Below are positions 23,310 through 34,929 of a DNA stretch of 64,000 bases, piece after piece (position 1 is the first letter of the stretch; the number at the start of each line of letters is the position of its first letter). The stretch comes from Phyllostachys edulis (lineage: Eukaryota > Streptophyta > Magnoliopsida > Poales > Poaceae), in the NCBI GenBank assembly GCA_036346405.1, contig CM070562.1, positions 99,040,284 through 99,104,283 on the forward strand. The letters run 5' to 3'. Both the position numbers and the translations under genes were made by a program. The notes below the pieces were generated by a model, which saw nothing but the letters and a program-made list of their open reading frames with translations, was not told where the DNA came from and did no database searches.

Positions 23310-24579
23310 TGCCCTCATCAGAGCTCACTTACGCAGTTACGCCATTAGCCACAGTGCAGTGACTAGCGACCTGCAGATTGGATTGCCACCAAATTGGCAC
23401 ATCCCTGGTGCCAAGGGATTTGTTTGTCACGGCTCGGCTCACCCTGCCTAGTGTGACTCCACGTCTCCACCATAGGGCGTACATAGGCCATGAGATAGCG
23501 TCAAAGCCTCGAAGGGATGGCGAGAATAAAGACAAGCGCCAAAAAGATCGGTTCTTGGAGGCTACTTACGACCCCAGTTGGCGTTAGGCGTTGCTTTCTC
23601 GAGAGCCTAGAGATCCTTAGGATCCTGCCCATGTTGTAATCTGGAAAAAAAACAGTGCCTCAGTGCATGCGCGCGTGGTTTGTGAGTGGACGCGAGGACA
23701 GTAGGGCTTATCGGTGAGTCCTATTGCCAAGAACAACTTGGACTTGTATGAATGTTTTTTTGCCCCGACTTATGAATGCTGTGATGGAACGCACGGTTGC
23801 GCGCAGAACAAGACAGGCTTGAGCGTGGCCTTTTTCACTTGCCGTCTTACACTGTTGTTTGATTCCCCGACTTATCTATGCGTCTGAACCGGAATTCAGG
23901 GGGGGAATGTAGGTTTCTGTGGGAGTGGAGACAAAATCAGTGCCGACCTTATCTTCGGTGGCTTTGGCCGACCGAGTTAGCCATATAATTGATTCTCATC
24001 AGTCGCAGACTCGCATGCAGTCTAATGGCAATTGATGCATCTCTATTTAGAAAATGAATTAAGCATCTACCTGAAGGCCTGAACTCACTTTAAGGTCTAG
24101 GCAAAGATGCGCACGCACCTTCACTTGTAATCACTACCACACGTACGAGTGCTATTTTTCTTCTTCTTCCAGAAACCCATTCTTTTAGCGGGCAAATGCG
24201 ACAGACTACACAAAATGAAGTGCGAGAGCTACTATACGGATATGTACAACTATACAAACAGTTACTGTGTATAACAACTCTCTATATCACCTGTAGATAG
24301 CACTAAAGACAGCCCATACAATGAGTTATCTTTTTTACTTATCTTTATAGATCATATAATCTTTTAATGCTTTCATGGTTTTGGTGATAGCCTCTTTGGT
24401 TCTAGTGATACAGTCGGCTACAGGATTTTAGACAACATATTGCTTTCTCTTTATTCTCTTTTATCTACGCTAGCTTAAATTATACGTGACAGAGACTATA
24501 GATGAGATGACCAATATAACGTACATGAGCTAAGACTACAATTCAGGTTTCATTCAGAAACGATCATTAAGTTTGCAGC
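23310..24579. other. Intergenic segment, nothing recognised
   Basis: Short frames only, without domains. The words CCCCGACTTAT occur twice (about 23764 and 23867). Composition shifts from GC-neutral to AT-rich towards the MULE that starts at 24592. Confidence 0.4.
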
Positions 24580-24591
24580 CTTCGGAACAGG

Positions 24592-24803
24592 AAAAAAAAT
24601 TTTAAATAATATTTTTTAAAAACAAAATTACAAAAATATATAATTGAACCAAAAAATTACAGAATGAGTTCACATGCCATTGAAATGGCGACAAGAATCT
24701 ATCGCCATTTCAACTGGCGATAGGGAGCTCGACCCTCTGTCGCCGGTCCAACTACCTATCGCCAGTTGAAATGGCGACAGGTTCCTCTCCAACCCTAATT
24801 TGC
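24592..24803 (+). repeat. Left TIR of the MULE
   Basis: It pairs with the complement of 28180-28391 with roughly 85% identity by eye. Inner part: repeated, self-complementary words around GCCATTTCAACTGGCGATAG, so each TIR can itself form short hairpins. Confidence 0.85.
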
Positions 24804-26039
24804 AAGTCCACTTTACATACTTCTAATTTTTATAAATTTTTAACGGTACAAAATCTATTAATCTCGCAATAACAATTTATAATGATCGTATGTTGTTCTA
24901 GTGCAGTGAATTTCTGTATAATTTTACGAGGACGTTTGAGATATTAATTATTCGTAAGTACGAAGGTAAGTGATATTACGATGATGCGAATAACACGGAA
25001 GAATGCAATGCGAAATATGCTACTAAAAAGAGATTTCGAAACATGAGACTAGCATAATAAGAGTTGTTCATATATTAATATTTACATGGTATGAGTGATA
25101 TTTGAAGGACCAAATATCTACTGGCAGCCCCTCTTGGGGCACACTCTCGTGTCGCCTCGCCTCGCCTGTGACGGTCCGAGTATGTGAGAGGTTCAAAGGG
25201 ATGGTGGCCGATCGAGACGAGTAGTCCGAGGTGGTGTCACGAGGGGCCTCCTCCTCCTGTGTGTGTTGTGTCGGTGGCGGAGCACTTTTGTACCGAGAAG
25301 CCTCCAAGTTGAACGAGGCGCCACGCAGTCATCGAAGAAGAAATCGAGGGGTACCGATAGGTTTGCCTCGTCGTTCGGAAATGAATCGTCCGCCCAAGGT
25401 GTTCCTGTGAAGTATTATGTTACAAACGTAATCATGCCACTGCCGAAAACACGAAAAAAAACGTAATCATCCCAAGGCGGTCATACCTGCTGTCCTGGAG
25501 ACATGCGCCGACGACTCCGCGTACCCCTGCCCCACGTGATGGTGGAGCTCAGGACCTGATAGAGAAGATTGCTGTTAGTAACTATCGGGGTTCAAAAGAA
25601 ACAAGCATTACGTTCCGCAAGTAAGCAAGGTGGTCATACCTGGTGGCACAAAGGCGTGCCCCGATGAGCCCTGTCCAGTGCTGCTCCCACCATGGTGCCA
25701 CGATGACACGCCGCCACGCCCGAGCAGAGCCCGTGGGCGTGAACCACCTCGCCCCGACGTGACCCTCGCCCCGACGTGACCTCGTCCCAAGATCGTCGGT
25801 CCACCGCGTCCCTCGGCGGCGACAAGTCGCAACTGGATGCCTCGTCTCGCCGCGCCGATGATCCGCCGCACAAGCCTCTCGTGTCCCCTGCGTCCTCAGA
25901 CGGTGGTCGCTAGCTCGAGAATCTCCGGTGTAGATCCGCTGCACAAGTTGGAAACATAACCGCAAGATAAATATGAATTAAGGACAGTTCAATACGGACC
26001 GAGAGGTGGAAAGCGAGTCCTTTGGGTAGGATACGTGTC

Positions 26040-27372
26040 GGACGTCGCGACCTCATGTCGTGGTGGGTCGACCACGACCCGGACGCGCAAGCCTCGCTCG
26101 ACTAGAGTACCAATCCATGTAATCCGCAGACGTCTCGATGTCATAGGGATCCCGCCCACACCGGATGATATCGCCGAGCGACGAGTCCAAACCTCGACCC
26201 AAGGCGCATCCTATCCAACCAGACATCGAGCCGCAGACTCCTTCCTAGTGTACTGTGGACACCAATACAATTATTTATTCAAAGACATAATTACATTGTG
26301 TGAAAGAAATAAACATGTGAACTTACTCATGGACGTCTTGGCAAGACCAGATCCCCCAAGGGCCTGGGATCTCTGTCAGAGACCGAATCGGCGATGACCC
26401 ATTGCACTGGTACTCCTCCACGAAGACATCATGTACCAAGGAGCTCGCGTGTACCAAGATCGTAGTCTCGCGTGCACAGAGCGACAAATTCGTCGGGGCT
26501 CATTGGATAAGCCTCTCCGTAGTGTACGGTGTCCAGATGACGCGGTCATCGGTCAGCTGATCGAACATCGCGATGTACTCTGGGTAAGACCCCTACGAAG
26601 TGATCGGCGTGAAGGTGACCTGTGCAATAGAACACCGCAAACTTAGCATACCAAATTGTGATTACAATATATAAAAAATGATCATAAAACTAACCCATCG
26701 GCGGCACCAAACCGTGCCCATGGTGGGGCGGTCCACCTCGTCGGCCATAACGCATAAGGAGATCGATATATCTTTGTCAAGTCCGGTTGTGGTCGTCCGA
26801 TCCGAAACGCCAAGGACCATAGTCAGAGAAGTAGTGGACATCCGGAGAGGATGGAGTTGTCCTGGGTACGGTCGCACGCGTCGCACAGTGCGCGGTACGT
26901 CACGTAAAGTACGGTCGGACCCCAGGCGTAGGAGGGGATGTCATCAATCTCCCCGCACGGAAGGTGGAACGTGTGCGTCTCTAGCCTCCAGCGGTCAACC
27001 AACGCCGTCAGCAGCACCCGGTCGTACGGAAAACGCCTAGACGTACGACCACCACCACGGTCCTGATCATCCTCAAAAGTTGCCTCCACCATCCTCGCTA
27101 GTGGAAGGAGGCCTACCGCTCTCAACCTGCGTCAAAACGATTAAGAATAAACGTGAATGCACGCAAAGTAGTCATACCGCGATTGAGTGTATTAAAACTA
27201 TACGTGCCTCGGAATCCAGTCTGCGTGCAGCCTCCATGCCCTTATAGGCGCGCGAACCGAACGCGCTAAGCTCAATCGACGCCTCGCCTGGGGAGCACGC
27301 AGATCGAGAGGCAGCCACGATGATGTGCATCAATCACGGGTCAAGCAACTCATATCGGCCTCCGTCCGCCAT
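26040..27372 (-). pseudogene. Plant mobile domain (PMD) gene remnant inside the MULE
   Basis: Read leftwards, a first exon from the ATG at 27372 (MADGGRYELLDP, then a stop) runs to about 27200. A second exon around 27125-26890 contains GLLPLARMVEA, DRVLLTALVDRW and THTFHLPCGE, hallmark segments of the PMD (PF10536-type) family. Further left, 26590-26350 has LTDDRVIWTPYT and DVFVEEYQCN, matching the later part of the domain. Stops and frame changes separate the blocks. PMD proteins of the MAIN/MAIL type act in the nucleus in transposon silencing, and other family members are carried by transposons (family knowledge). This copy looks inactive. Frames around 25600-25870 are GC-rich and unassigned. 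Confidence 0.7.
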
Positions 27373-27469
27373 ATCTACAAATTAAGTGCATACTTTGTAA
27401 AAAGTGCGAAACATGTACGATGAACTACACTATACACATCTCAAATAATATACGATGAACTACACTACG

Positions 27470-27930
27470 TCGCTATTTTACTTGATTCTATGTCGTAATT
27501 CTACTTCATTCTAGTCGCTATTCTACTTGATTCTATGTCGCTAGTCTACTTCATTCTAGTCGTTATTCTACTGGATTCTATTCGTTATTGTACTTAATTC
27601 TACTGGACATTATACTTAATTCTATGTTGCTATTCTACATAATTTGACATCATGTACAAATTTCAAAAAATATAATGTAATACATAATTTCTATTCTACT
27701 TGATTCTATGTCGCAATTCTACTTCATTCTATTCGCAATTCTACTTGATTCTATGTCGATATTCCAGTTCATTCTAGTCCCTATTCTACTTGATTCTAGT
27801 CGCTCTTTCATGACAATTCTATACATAATTTCGCTACAATTATCTATTCTACTTAATTCTATGTCGCTATTCTACTTGATTCTATGTCCACATTCTACTT
27901 CATTCTACTCGCTAATCTACTTAATTATCA
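27470..27930. repeat. Minisatellite with about 21-23-bp unit inside the MULE
   Basis: Repeated units resemble CTATTCTACTTGATTCTATGT followed by CG(C/A)TA/AATTCTACTTCATTCTAGTCG. Roughly twenty imperfect copies are visible, with interruptions near 27600-27690 and 27810-27840. The open frame across it is an artefact of the repeat. Confidence 0.8.
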
Positions 27931-28179
27931 TCGAAAAATGTACCTGCAAGATGACCGGTCTACTAGATCCATCGCTCTCGAATCTATCTCCTCCGCGACG
28001 ATCTAGCGGTAACCGCTACCTTTCTTTCTTCCTCTCCTTCTCGATTCTTTTTTTTTGGAATTAAAATGAGGTTTGGAAGGATTTTACTAAGATTTTATAC
28101 ATGGCATCGTCGCCATTTCAATCGACGATAGGTTCTCTCGCCGCCATTGAAATGGCGACAGTTCTATCGCCATTCAATG

Positions 28180-28391
28180 GCGGCAGAACATCGTTTCACA
28201 TTCCTATCGCCATTTCAACCGACGATAGTAGTTGGACCGGCGACGAGGCGGTTAGGCTCCCTATCGCCAGTTGAAATGGCGATAGGTTCTGTCGCCATTT
28301 CAACCTGGCGATGCGAACTCATTTCTGTAATTTTTTGGGGCGATTATATATTTTTGTAATTTTGTTTTACAAAAATATTATTTTAAAAATT
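28180..28391 (-). repeat. Right TIR of the MULE
   Basis: Inverted partner of 24592-24803. Additional related palindromic words (GCCATTGAAATGGCGACA) extend inwards to about 28100, giving a longer subterminal repeat zone than on the left. Confidence 0.85.
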
Positions 28392-28403
28392 CTTCGGAAC
28401 AGG

Positions 28404-29400
28404 CACAGTACCAGTACCCTTCCAGCCCACGGTTGGCACTCGGCTGTTTACCACTGGCCCGGTAGACCCCTCCCCCCTCTCGGCCTGCTTCTCTTTTGTG
28501 TCCTCGCGGTCAGATCTAGTAGGCCAGGACTCAAATCTGCCGGCAACAAGGTGGCCCCATCCACTCTTTTTCTTTTTCCCGATAATTTACAGTTCGCCCA
28601 CCTCCTTGTTCCCGATAATTTACAGTTCGCCCGAAATCCCATATTTGCAATTTTAAGTTTTTAACAATTATACTAATGTGCGTTTTAATGCCTCAATCAG
28701 TAATAATGTTTTTGGGATATAATCACAAGCAGGGGCAGATCCACATAAAGCAACAAGGATGCACGAGACACCGGATCAAAAGTAGTTTTGCCTTATCAAA
28801 ATCCACATATATATAGGCGTGCAATCTGCAGTTTAAATCTAATGACTCTGCACACATATGGTAATATATATGGTAATTCATAATCAATTTCGTTCTAGAT
28901 CCACCACTAATCAAGCGTTTTCTTATCAACACAATAATACACAATATTAATTGAATTGACTCTTTTGATGTTATAGCTAGTAGACAATGTTAAGCACAAA
29001 CATGATACTCCTCCGTTTCACTGTAGTTGTCTATGGTCTTAAGAGCATCAATTTTAATATACTTATTCATCTAGGGGAAATTTATAATATAGTTATTGCA
29101 ATTTTTTTCACTCACTACTACTACTTAAATGTTTTAGAAGATATAAAGTGGTTGTAGTATGTCATGTATATATGGTCATTTCTCATTAATTTTTTTAAGA
29201 TTTAATGCTTACTTTGTAGGCGCGATAGAGTACGGACGAATATTGCGAAACGGTTCAAGCAATAAGCCTACCCATAACATCGCACGTCTGAAAATTGCGG
29301 GAAAGCAATGTTAACCCATACCTAAATAACGCAACAAGGAAGGACAACTTCGCAAATACTCCATATCTTTCCACGTCTCAAGCAAACGTACCAAGATAAC
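28404..29400. other. Intergenic segment upstream of the BSD gene
   Basis: A 22-bp word, CCCGATAATTTACAGTTCGC plus CC, is present twice (about 28578 and 28610). From 29009, CTCCTCCGTTTCA resembles the start of Stowaway-type MITEs, but the other end was not found. No gene is supported; the promoter of the BSD gene should lie in its right part. Confidence 0.4.
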
Positions 29401-29494
29401 GCTAATACACCCCCTGTCCCGCACCGACGTCAACGAAGACGACGAGGCACCGGCGGTGAGACGACCCAGCACCTTCTAGAAATTTCCAAACGCA

Positions 29495-32400
29495 ATGGAT
29501 CTCTGGGAGAGGGCCCGGGCCTTCGCCGGCGAGGCGGCGAAGCGGTCGCAGGAGTTGTCGATGGAGGCAGCCAAGCGTTCGTCGGCGCTGGTGTCGGAGA
29601 CCGCGAAGAAGTCCAAGGAGATCTTTTCGGAGACCGCCACCAAATCTCGCGAGATCGCCGCCGAAGCCACCAAGCAGGCGGACCTCCTCGCCGGCCAGAT
29701 CAAGCACCTCGCCTCCGACCTCCCCATTCCACCCATCCCCGCGATCCCGCCCATCCCCTCCGCCGTTGCGCCGGAGCCCGACGCCGCCGAGCTCGAGCGA
29801 TACGGTATCACCGAGGATCTCCGGGAGTTCGTCAAGGGCAAGACCATTAGCACCTTCCGCGACTTCCCCTTGCAAGGTGCGGTTTGGTCATGGTTGGGTT
29901 TAGGGAATTAGAGAGGCTGGATTGTCTGATCGGATTTTTGGCCGCGCAGATGAGCCGGAGATGTCGGATGTGCCTACGGTGTCGAACGTGCGTCAGGATC
30001 TGAACGAATGGCGGGCCAGGCACGGCACACTCGTCCTCTCGGCCGTCAAGGTTTAGTCTCCATTAACCATTTTGTGATGATTGTTTGTTGCATTTGTGTC
30101 CGTGGGGGATTAGGGTTCTGTGGCACGATTGATAGAATGGCTACGAATTCGCATATGAACAGCCACACTGTAAGCATAGGTCTGTTTGGTTTGTAAATCT
30201 GATATTCTGATTAGATGTGTATATTGAGTTCACAAAAGGGTCTAGAAGCTAAGCTTGTAGTTTTGGGGAAATCTAGAGTAAATTTTTATTCTGAACAGTA
30301 GATTGATGTATAAATTGTAGTTTGCATGATTGAAGATGTAATCAAGATAAGTTTGGTAGGTATTTCGCTATATGATGTTGATGACAAATAGCTGTATCTG
30401 TGCTGTTATAGCACCGCAGACTGTATGCTATAAATGCTGAATTAAGGAGATACTGACCTACCTATATAATCAGTGAGCTGACTTCTGTGGAGTTAGTTGA
30501 ATCAGAATATCCTGTCAGAAGGCTAAAATGGAGAGCTGAGCGTAGCTCAGTTGGTGAAAGGGGACGGGAGTGTCCCCCGCCCGCCCGCATTCGAGCCGAG
30601 CTCGGCGCGCGCGCTCGCGAGGGGGCTTAGGCCCCATTTCTTCTTTAATGCAGCCCATTCAAAACCTGGCCACTAAAGAAAGAGAGGCTAAAATGGTTTG
30701 TTAGTCACCCTTGTCTTCTTTAGGACGATAGTTTGATTTATGTTCTGATCTTGCTTTCTATGAGTTAAATGTCACTCCAGTTCGCTGAGCTTCCATTGAG
30801 TTAGTAATTCATTACTCTCTTAACCTTCATACTAGTTTTTGTTGTTAACCATTATTGGTCATTGGCTCGTTGTTAACCATCAAAACGATCTCTCAAGTTA
30901 TTCTCCAAGTGCCTAATTTTGTATTTTGTTAAAATTTTATTGAATAGTATATCTAATTTCCAGGAAATTTCAAAGTTCAGATATGAGCTGTGCCCACGAT
31001 ACATGAAAGAGCGTAAATTCTGGCGGGTTTATTTCTTGCTAGTAAACAACTACATAGCCCCGTAAGTTTTCTTGTTAGCTCATGCTGTGTAATCCTAATA
31101 CATTTTTGTGGTCATTTGTCAACATGCATCAGGCTTCTCCATGATAAGTTTGTGAGAATGGATCAATGGAGGCCACTTGTTATCTGACTTTTAGCATTTT
31201 TACAGAAGAACTTGTTTCATCAGAGTACAATAGTACATCATGAATATTATAGATAGTTTGGACAGACTCTTTGTTCAAAATACACATAATAAATATCATA
31301 CCAAAATGGTTTATTGCAGATGGCAGTTTAAGCAAGCTTATTTTCTAAAGTATTTTGTTCCTAATCCTACCCATAAAATCTTGCATATTAGAATTGGAAT
31401 TATCTTGTCATTTCTAGATCCGGGATGGTTTGTCTTTTATCCTTGGTTCACACTTATTGAAGGAATTCATAATCTTTATTTGGATTGCTCTAGTCATGAC
31501 TCTTTAATTTGTGATATTCCACCTGTTTCCATTCAAATACTTGATGATAACTCAATGGAACAATTGCATAGTGATAACTGAATTGTGTTGCAAGCATTGG
31601 TTGATGGCATATTTTATGATATCTTGGCTCCGTCGCTCTGGTTTTGGGCTCAATCACATACTTGCCTGTGTATACGCCTTCATGGTAGGTGGCAGGACTA
31701 AGAATGGATCTTATAGTCTTCAGTGTAATAATTAAAACATTAGTTATCAGGCTGAATATTTTTCTAGTTAAATTAATCGGTTGCTTTGTGAGTGGTATAA
31801 TGCTACTTATGTTCTATAATTAGTTTCAGCATAATTTTCTTGCACACTAATGTTGATAGCCTACTGACTTTGATGTAACCCAAATAGCTTTGAAAACAAA
31901 TATTTTGAGGAGCTGAAAGTGAAAGCAGAGGACGAAAAAAAGGATTCCCAAAAGGAAGTATCACAGACCTCACAAGCTACAACTGCAGAACAGAAAGACA
32001 CAAAGGTGCAAAGCAAGATATCTACTTCAACAAATCCAGGGCTTGATCTGGATGTATTTCTTCTGGGAGATCTGGGCAGTGATGATGAGGGTCCTGGTAC
32101 ACTATTCACTTTCTTTCACCTGATCCATCTCATGAATTGCTATATGCTTATGCAATTCTTGTATATGACCTGTTTTAATTTAATTACTTACAGATGGTGG
32201 TGATGAAGGGCTAGATGATGACTTCGATAAGATAGATGGCACCTCAGTAAGTACACCTGTTCCCTTAAAATAGATACAGTCGTTATAATTTGGCCACAGT
32301 ATATAAGATGGTGTGCACTCTGGTATTTCATACCTTCTAGAATGTAGATTTTGATGTGCGGTTACAGTATTGGATAATTAAGACATTGTACGTTCGGAAA

Positions 32401-32779
32401 TCCTTGTTGGTCCTTTGCTACCAATATGAAGTGTGGTAATGATTATGTAATATGAATATGTTTCTTATGTTTTGGTGTAAAAAACAAGCATGCGCATGGG
32501 GAACTGCATATCTTTGATTTTCTGGAGAGTTGGGGGCTTCAATCTATGACCTTAACCGCTACAACCTTAGTGCTCTACCACTAGGCTATGGGTGCCCCCT
32601 CTTATGTTGTGCTGTAGCACTCGAGTTTAATGTGCTTAAGACATATAAGATCTTATTGGTTTTCTTAGCAGCTGTATGGTTCATGCTAACAGCACGGCTT
32701 CTTGATTTTGCAGGGCTTGGAGAGTGATGATGATGATGAGGAGCCAGCAGCAGGCAAGGCAGAAAGTGCAAAGGAGTAG
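29495..32779 (+). CDS. BSD domain-containing protein (six exons)
   Basis: Exons 29495-29876, 29950-30050, 30964-31061, 31888-32096, 32194-32246 and 32714-32779 join in frame to 302 residues. Every intron is GT-AG. Residues about 8-66 are amphipathic with repeated AKRS/TAKKSKE-type 11-mers, likely coiled coil. Residues about 107-194 form the BSD region: ERYGITEDLREFVKG, then ELCPRYMKERKFWRVYFLL with the family's adjacent Phe-Trp at 180-181. The C-terminus is acidic (DDDDEEP). BSD domains occur in TFIIH p62 and synapse-associated/DOS2-like proteins. This short plant type has no established biochemical role that I can state. It looks intact. The first intron is only 73 bp. Confidence 0.92.
30532..30684 (+). 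mobile_element. tRNA-derived SINE in intron 2 of the BSD gene
   Basis: The body starts AGAGCTGAGCGTAGCTCAGT, which contains an A-box-like TAGCTCAGTTGGT. A B-box-like CATTCGAGCC lies about 45 bp later, and the element ends in an A-rich tail (CTAAAGAAAGAG). It is flanked by perfect 12-bp direct repeats AGGCTAAAATGG at 30520-30531 and 30685-30696, the target duplication expected from LINE-driven insertion. It lies in the sense direction of the gene. It is not a functional tRNA gene: the cloverleaf is not maintained. Confidence 0.85.
32525..32600 (-). repeat. tRNA-like SINE remnant in intron 5 of the BSD gene
   Basis: The minus strand reads GGCACCCATAGCCTAGTGGT and then AGAGCACTAAGG, similar to a tRNA 5' half with an A box. 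The following bases do not form a convincing B box or acceptor end. It could also be a decayed tRNA pseudogene. No target duplication found. Confidence 0.35.
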
Positions 32780-33064
32780 CTTTGATCATATGCTATGCTT
32801 TCCCAACTCTATACAGAGGGTTACAATGACGGCGAAGGCGCTAGCACAACTACCCAAGTCCAGCTACCACTGTATATTAGATAGTTACATCTGTTATCTC
32901 CCCGATGAAGCAGTGTTATTTTTGTTATTTCAATTTTTTATTCGACTAGAAGTCTAGAAATCTAGTACTCCTGTGGATTTTTTGTTTTCTGGGGTGTTCT
33001 GCCAATGCTGATATTCTTCGGAGTCTGGTGAACTAAATTTAGCCCGGATTGGCTTGTCATATGA

Positions 33065-33070
33065 AATAAA
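33065..33070 (+). terminator. Candidate polyadenylation signal of the BSD gene
   Basis: AATAAA occurs 286 bp after the stop codon at 32779, with T-rich sequence upstream (about 32910-32990). This fits a plant 3' UTR length, but plant signals are loose. Confidence 0.35.
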
Positions 33071-33309
33071 ATGCCTATTTCATGTATGTCATAGCGAGCG
33101 TTGTGTTATCAGGTGCATTCATAACCTGTAGACTGGACTGGGCCAAAATGTATTGTTGCATCGCTGCACCAGGTTGGTTTCTGGTTAGATAACACGATTT
33201 TTTTAAAAACAATATTTATTTTAAAAAAATTACAAAAATAAATGATCGTTTTTTTAACAAAACTATCTCTGTCTATTTTTTTACTGTCTATTTTCGACCG
33301 CATATTTTG

Positions 33310-33505
33310 TGGATAAATAACAATAATATTACCAAACATTCAGCACAACGTTATCATATTTGTTGTTAACAAATCACAATGATATTACATAACATTCAGT
33401 GCAACTTCCTCATATATTTTGTCGATAGATCATACTGATATTACAAAACATTCAGTACAACATCACTTAGTTTTTCGATAAATCAAAGTGATATTATAAA
33501 GCATT
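33310..33505. repeat. Four imperfect tandem copies of a roughly 55-bp AT-rich unit
   Basis: Each copy has a core like AAATCACAATGATATTAC followed by AAAACATTCAGTACAAC (about 33315, 33370, 33425 and 33480). They lie between an AT-rich terminus resembling the TIR of the upstream MULE (33195-33250, TTACAAAAATAAAT) and the MULE transposase remnant, so they are probably subterminal repeats of that element. Confidence 0.65.
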
Positions 33506-33559
33506 GGTACTATATATTTCAACAAGACGAACTTTTCTCGTGGCCATGACCTCAACGTC

Positions 33560-34760
33560 CGCTATGTCGACCATCTCGAGTGGGGCGGTCGGACGAGGTC
33601 CCCGCGGCGACGTCAGGACTGCCGATGTCTCATTCGTCATGTGGATTTCTCATAGATGTTTCTTGAAGGTGTACCCAGACTCCCTGCAAATGGAGCACTT
33701 CTTTCGTACAACGCCCGGCTTCTGCTTCGTCCATATTGTTCCTGATACGTTGTACCTGTCGCCGGCCAACCTTTCCATTCAGCCTATCAATGTCTGTGGT
33801 TCAGATAAGTTGCTCCTAAATCGGATGGCCAGTGAAATGGCCAACCACGGGGTAACCATACAGCTATGTACTCCATGTTTGCATCATCTCCTCCTTGTCG
33901 AAATAATAAGAGAGGTACTGGTTGGGATATTGCACTACCGTCGAACATACGGCCATGACATGTGAGCAGGGTCTATGCAGAAAAAGAGGCTTATTGCAAG
34001 TGCATATGCAACTAGCGTGGCGTAGCATGCACTCGTGGGTGATCCTCTCGCGGTTTGTCCCGTAGCGTATTTTATCCCTACACAGTATCTTGAAGCGAAG
34101 CTCCTTTGAGCTCATCTTGAATGTACGGTGCATCTCACCCTTCTTGCTCTTCTCCTCCATGTACTTAGTGATCATGGTAGAATACAGTACTCTATCATTT
34201 GCCATGGCGAGCGACACGTTGTTGCTTCTATCAACAAAGTAGTTTGTGGTACTGCAGAGAATTGCCTCCACAATACCAACCAAAGGGAGGCACCTTACGC
34301 CGCGCATGACTCAATTATACACCTCGGTTAGATTGGTTGTCATGACACCATATTGAGCACCACCCCTGTCATGTAGCAGCGCCACTTCTCCTTAAGCTCG
34401 TGCTCAATCCCAGTGCCACTGTCTTCCTTGCCGCACTAGGACCATTTGTGGGTAGCTGTGGCAATGCTTCAGGGGACTAGTCAGCGCTTGTAGCGTCCTT
34501 TTTTGCTGCATCTCTTCTGTGCGTTTGGGCCCGCTCATCCAGAATCTTCTAAAGTGCGTCAAACTTTCGCTGCTGATTTTGGTTACATAGCTGCTTGAAC
34601 ATATTTATCAAATCCTTGTTGAGGGACTGTTTGTGGAAGTTTGCACCCAAGTGCCTCATGCACCACTTGCTTTGCAAATCCACCAATGAAAGTGGTTCGT
34701 TCTCTCCTTGTTGTAGTTGAGTTATTGCAATAGGTTTCTGACATTCTTGTTGAGCCATGT
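33560..34760 (-). pseudogene. MuDR-type (MULE) transposase, C-terminal remnant
   Basis: The longest part, 33864-34307, reads MRGVRCLPLVGIVEAIL, then a SWIM zinc finger CICTCNKPLFLHRPCSHVMA (C-x-C...C/H-x-H), as in the C-terminal half of plant MULE transposases. Upstream, 34549-34758 and the shifted frame to 34310 carry NLTEVYN-type sequence before it. Downstream to 33560 there is RRQVQRIRNNMDEAEAGR, close to the usual tail before a CCHC knuckle. At least three frame changes or stops are present. The N-terminal DDE core is missing, so no activity is expected. The gene runs opposite to the BSD gene. Confidence 0.8.
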
Positions 34761-34929
34761 CTGAAACCTCAAGTGATTTAGATCTCTAGACCAAAAGTTA
34801 GGTCGTTTTGCGGATCCATCGTCATGCTATTTTTTCAGTCGGGTCAAATCTTCCACTGTGATTTTGAGACCTTGATCTTCATAGCTTTGCATAGCTATTA
34901 GAGTGAAAAGGGAGTTGAATACCAGAGGA

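Larger units (their letters stand above)
24592..28391. mobile_element. Mutator-like element (MULE) carrying a plant-mobile-domain gene
   Basis: The element is bounded by a 12-bp direct repeat, CTTCGGAACAGG, at 24580-24591 and 28392-28403, in the 8-12 bp range of Mutator-like duplications. Its ends are inverted repeats of about 210 bp (24592-24803 and 28180-28391): an AT-rich outer part with AAAATTACAAAAATATATAA and an inner part made of words such as CTATCGCCATTTCAACTGG. No transposase domain is seen inside. The cargo is the degraded PMD gene on the minus strand and a minisatellite. It is best described as a non-autonomous MULE with PMD cargo. Confidence 0.85.

Noticed and set aside
25582..25965. 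Three overlapping minus-strand frames of 79-127 codons in the MULE
   Set aside because: GC-rich and mutually overlapping, without PMD motifs; possibly decayed cargo, not a supported gene.
30535..30610. Possible tRNA gene (A box and B box)
   Set aside because: No cloverleaf or acceptor pairing, an A-rich tail and target duplication present: a SINE.
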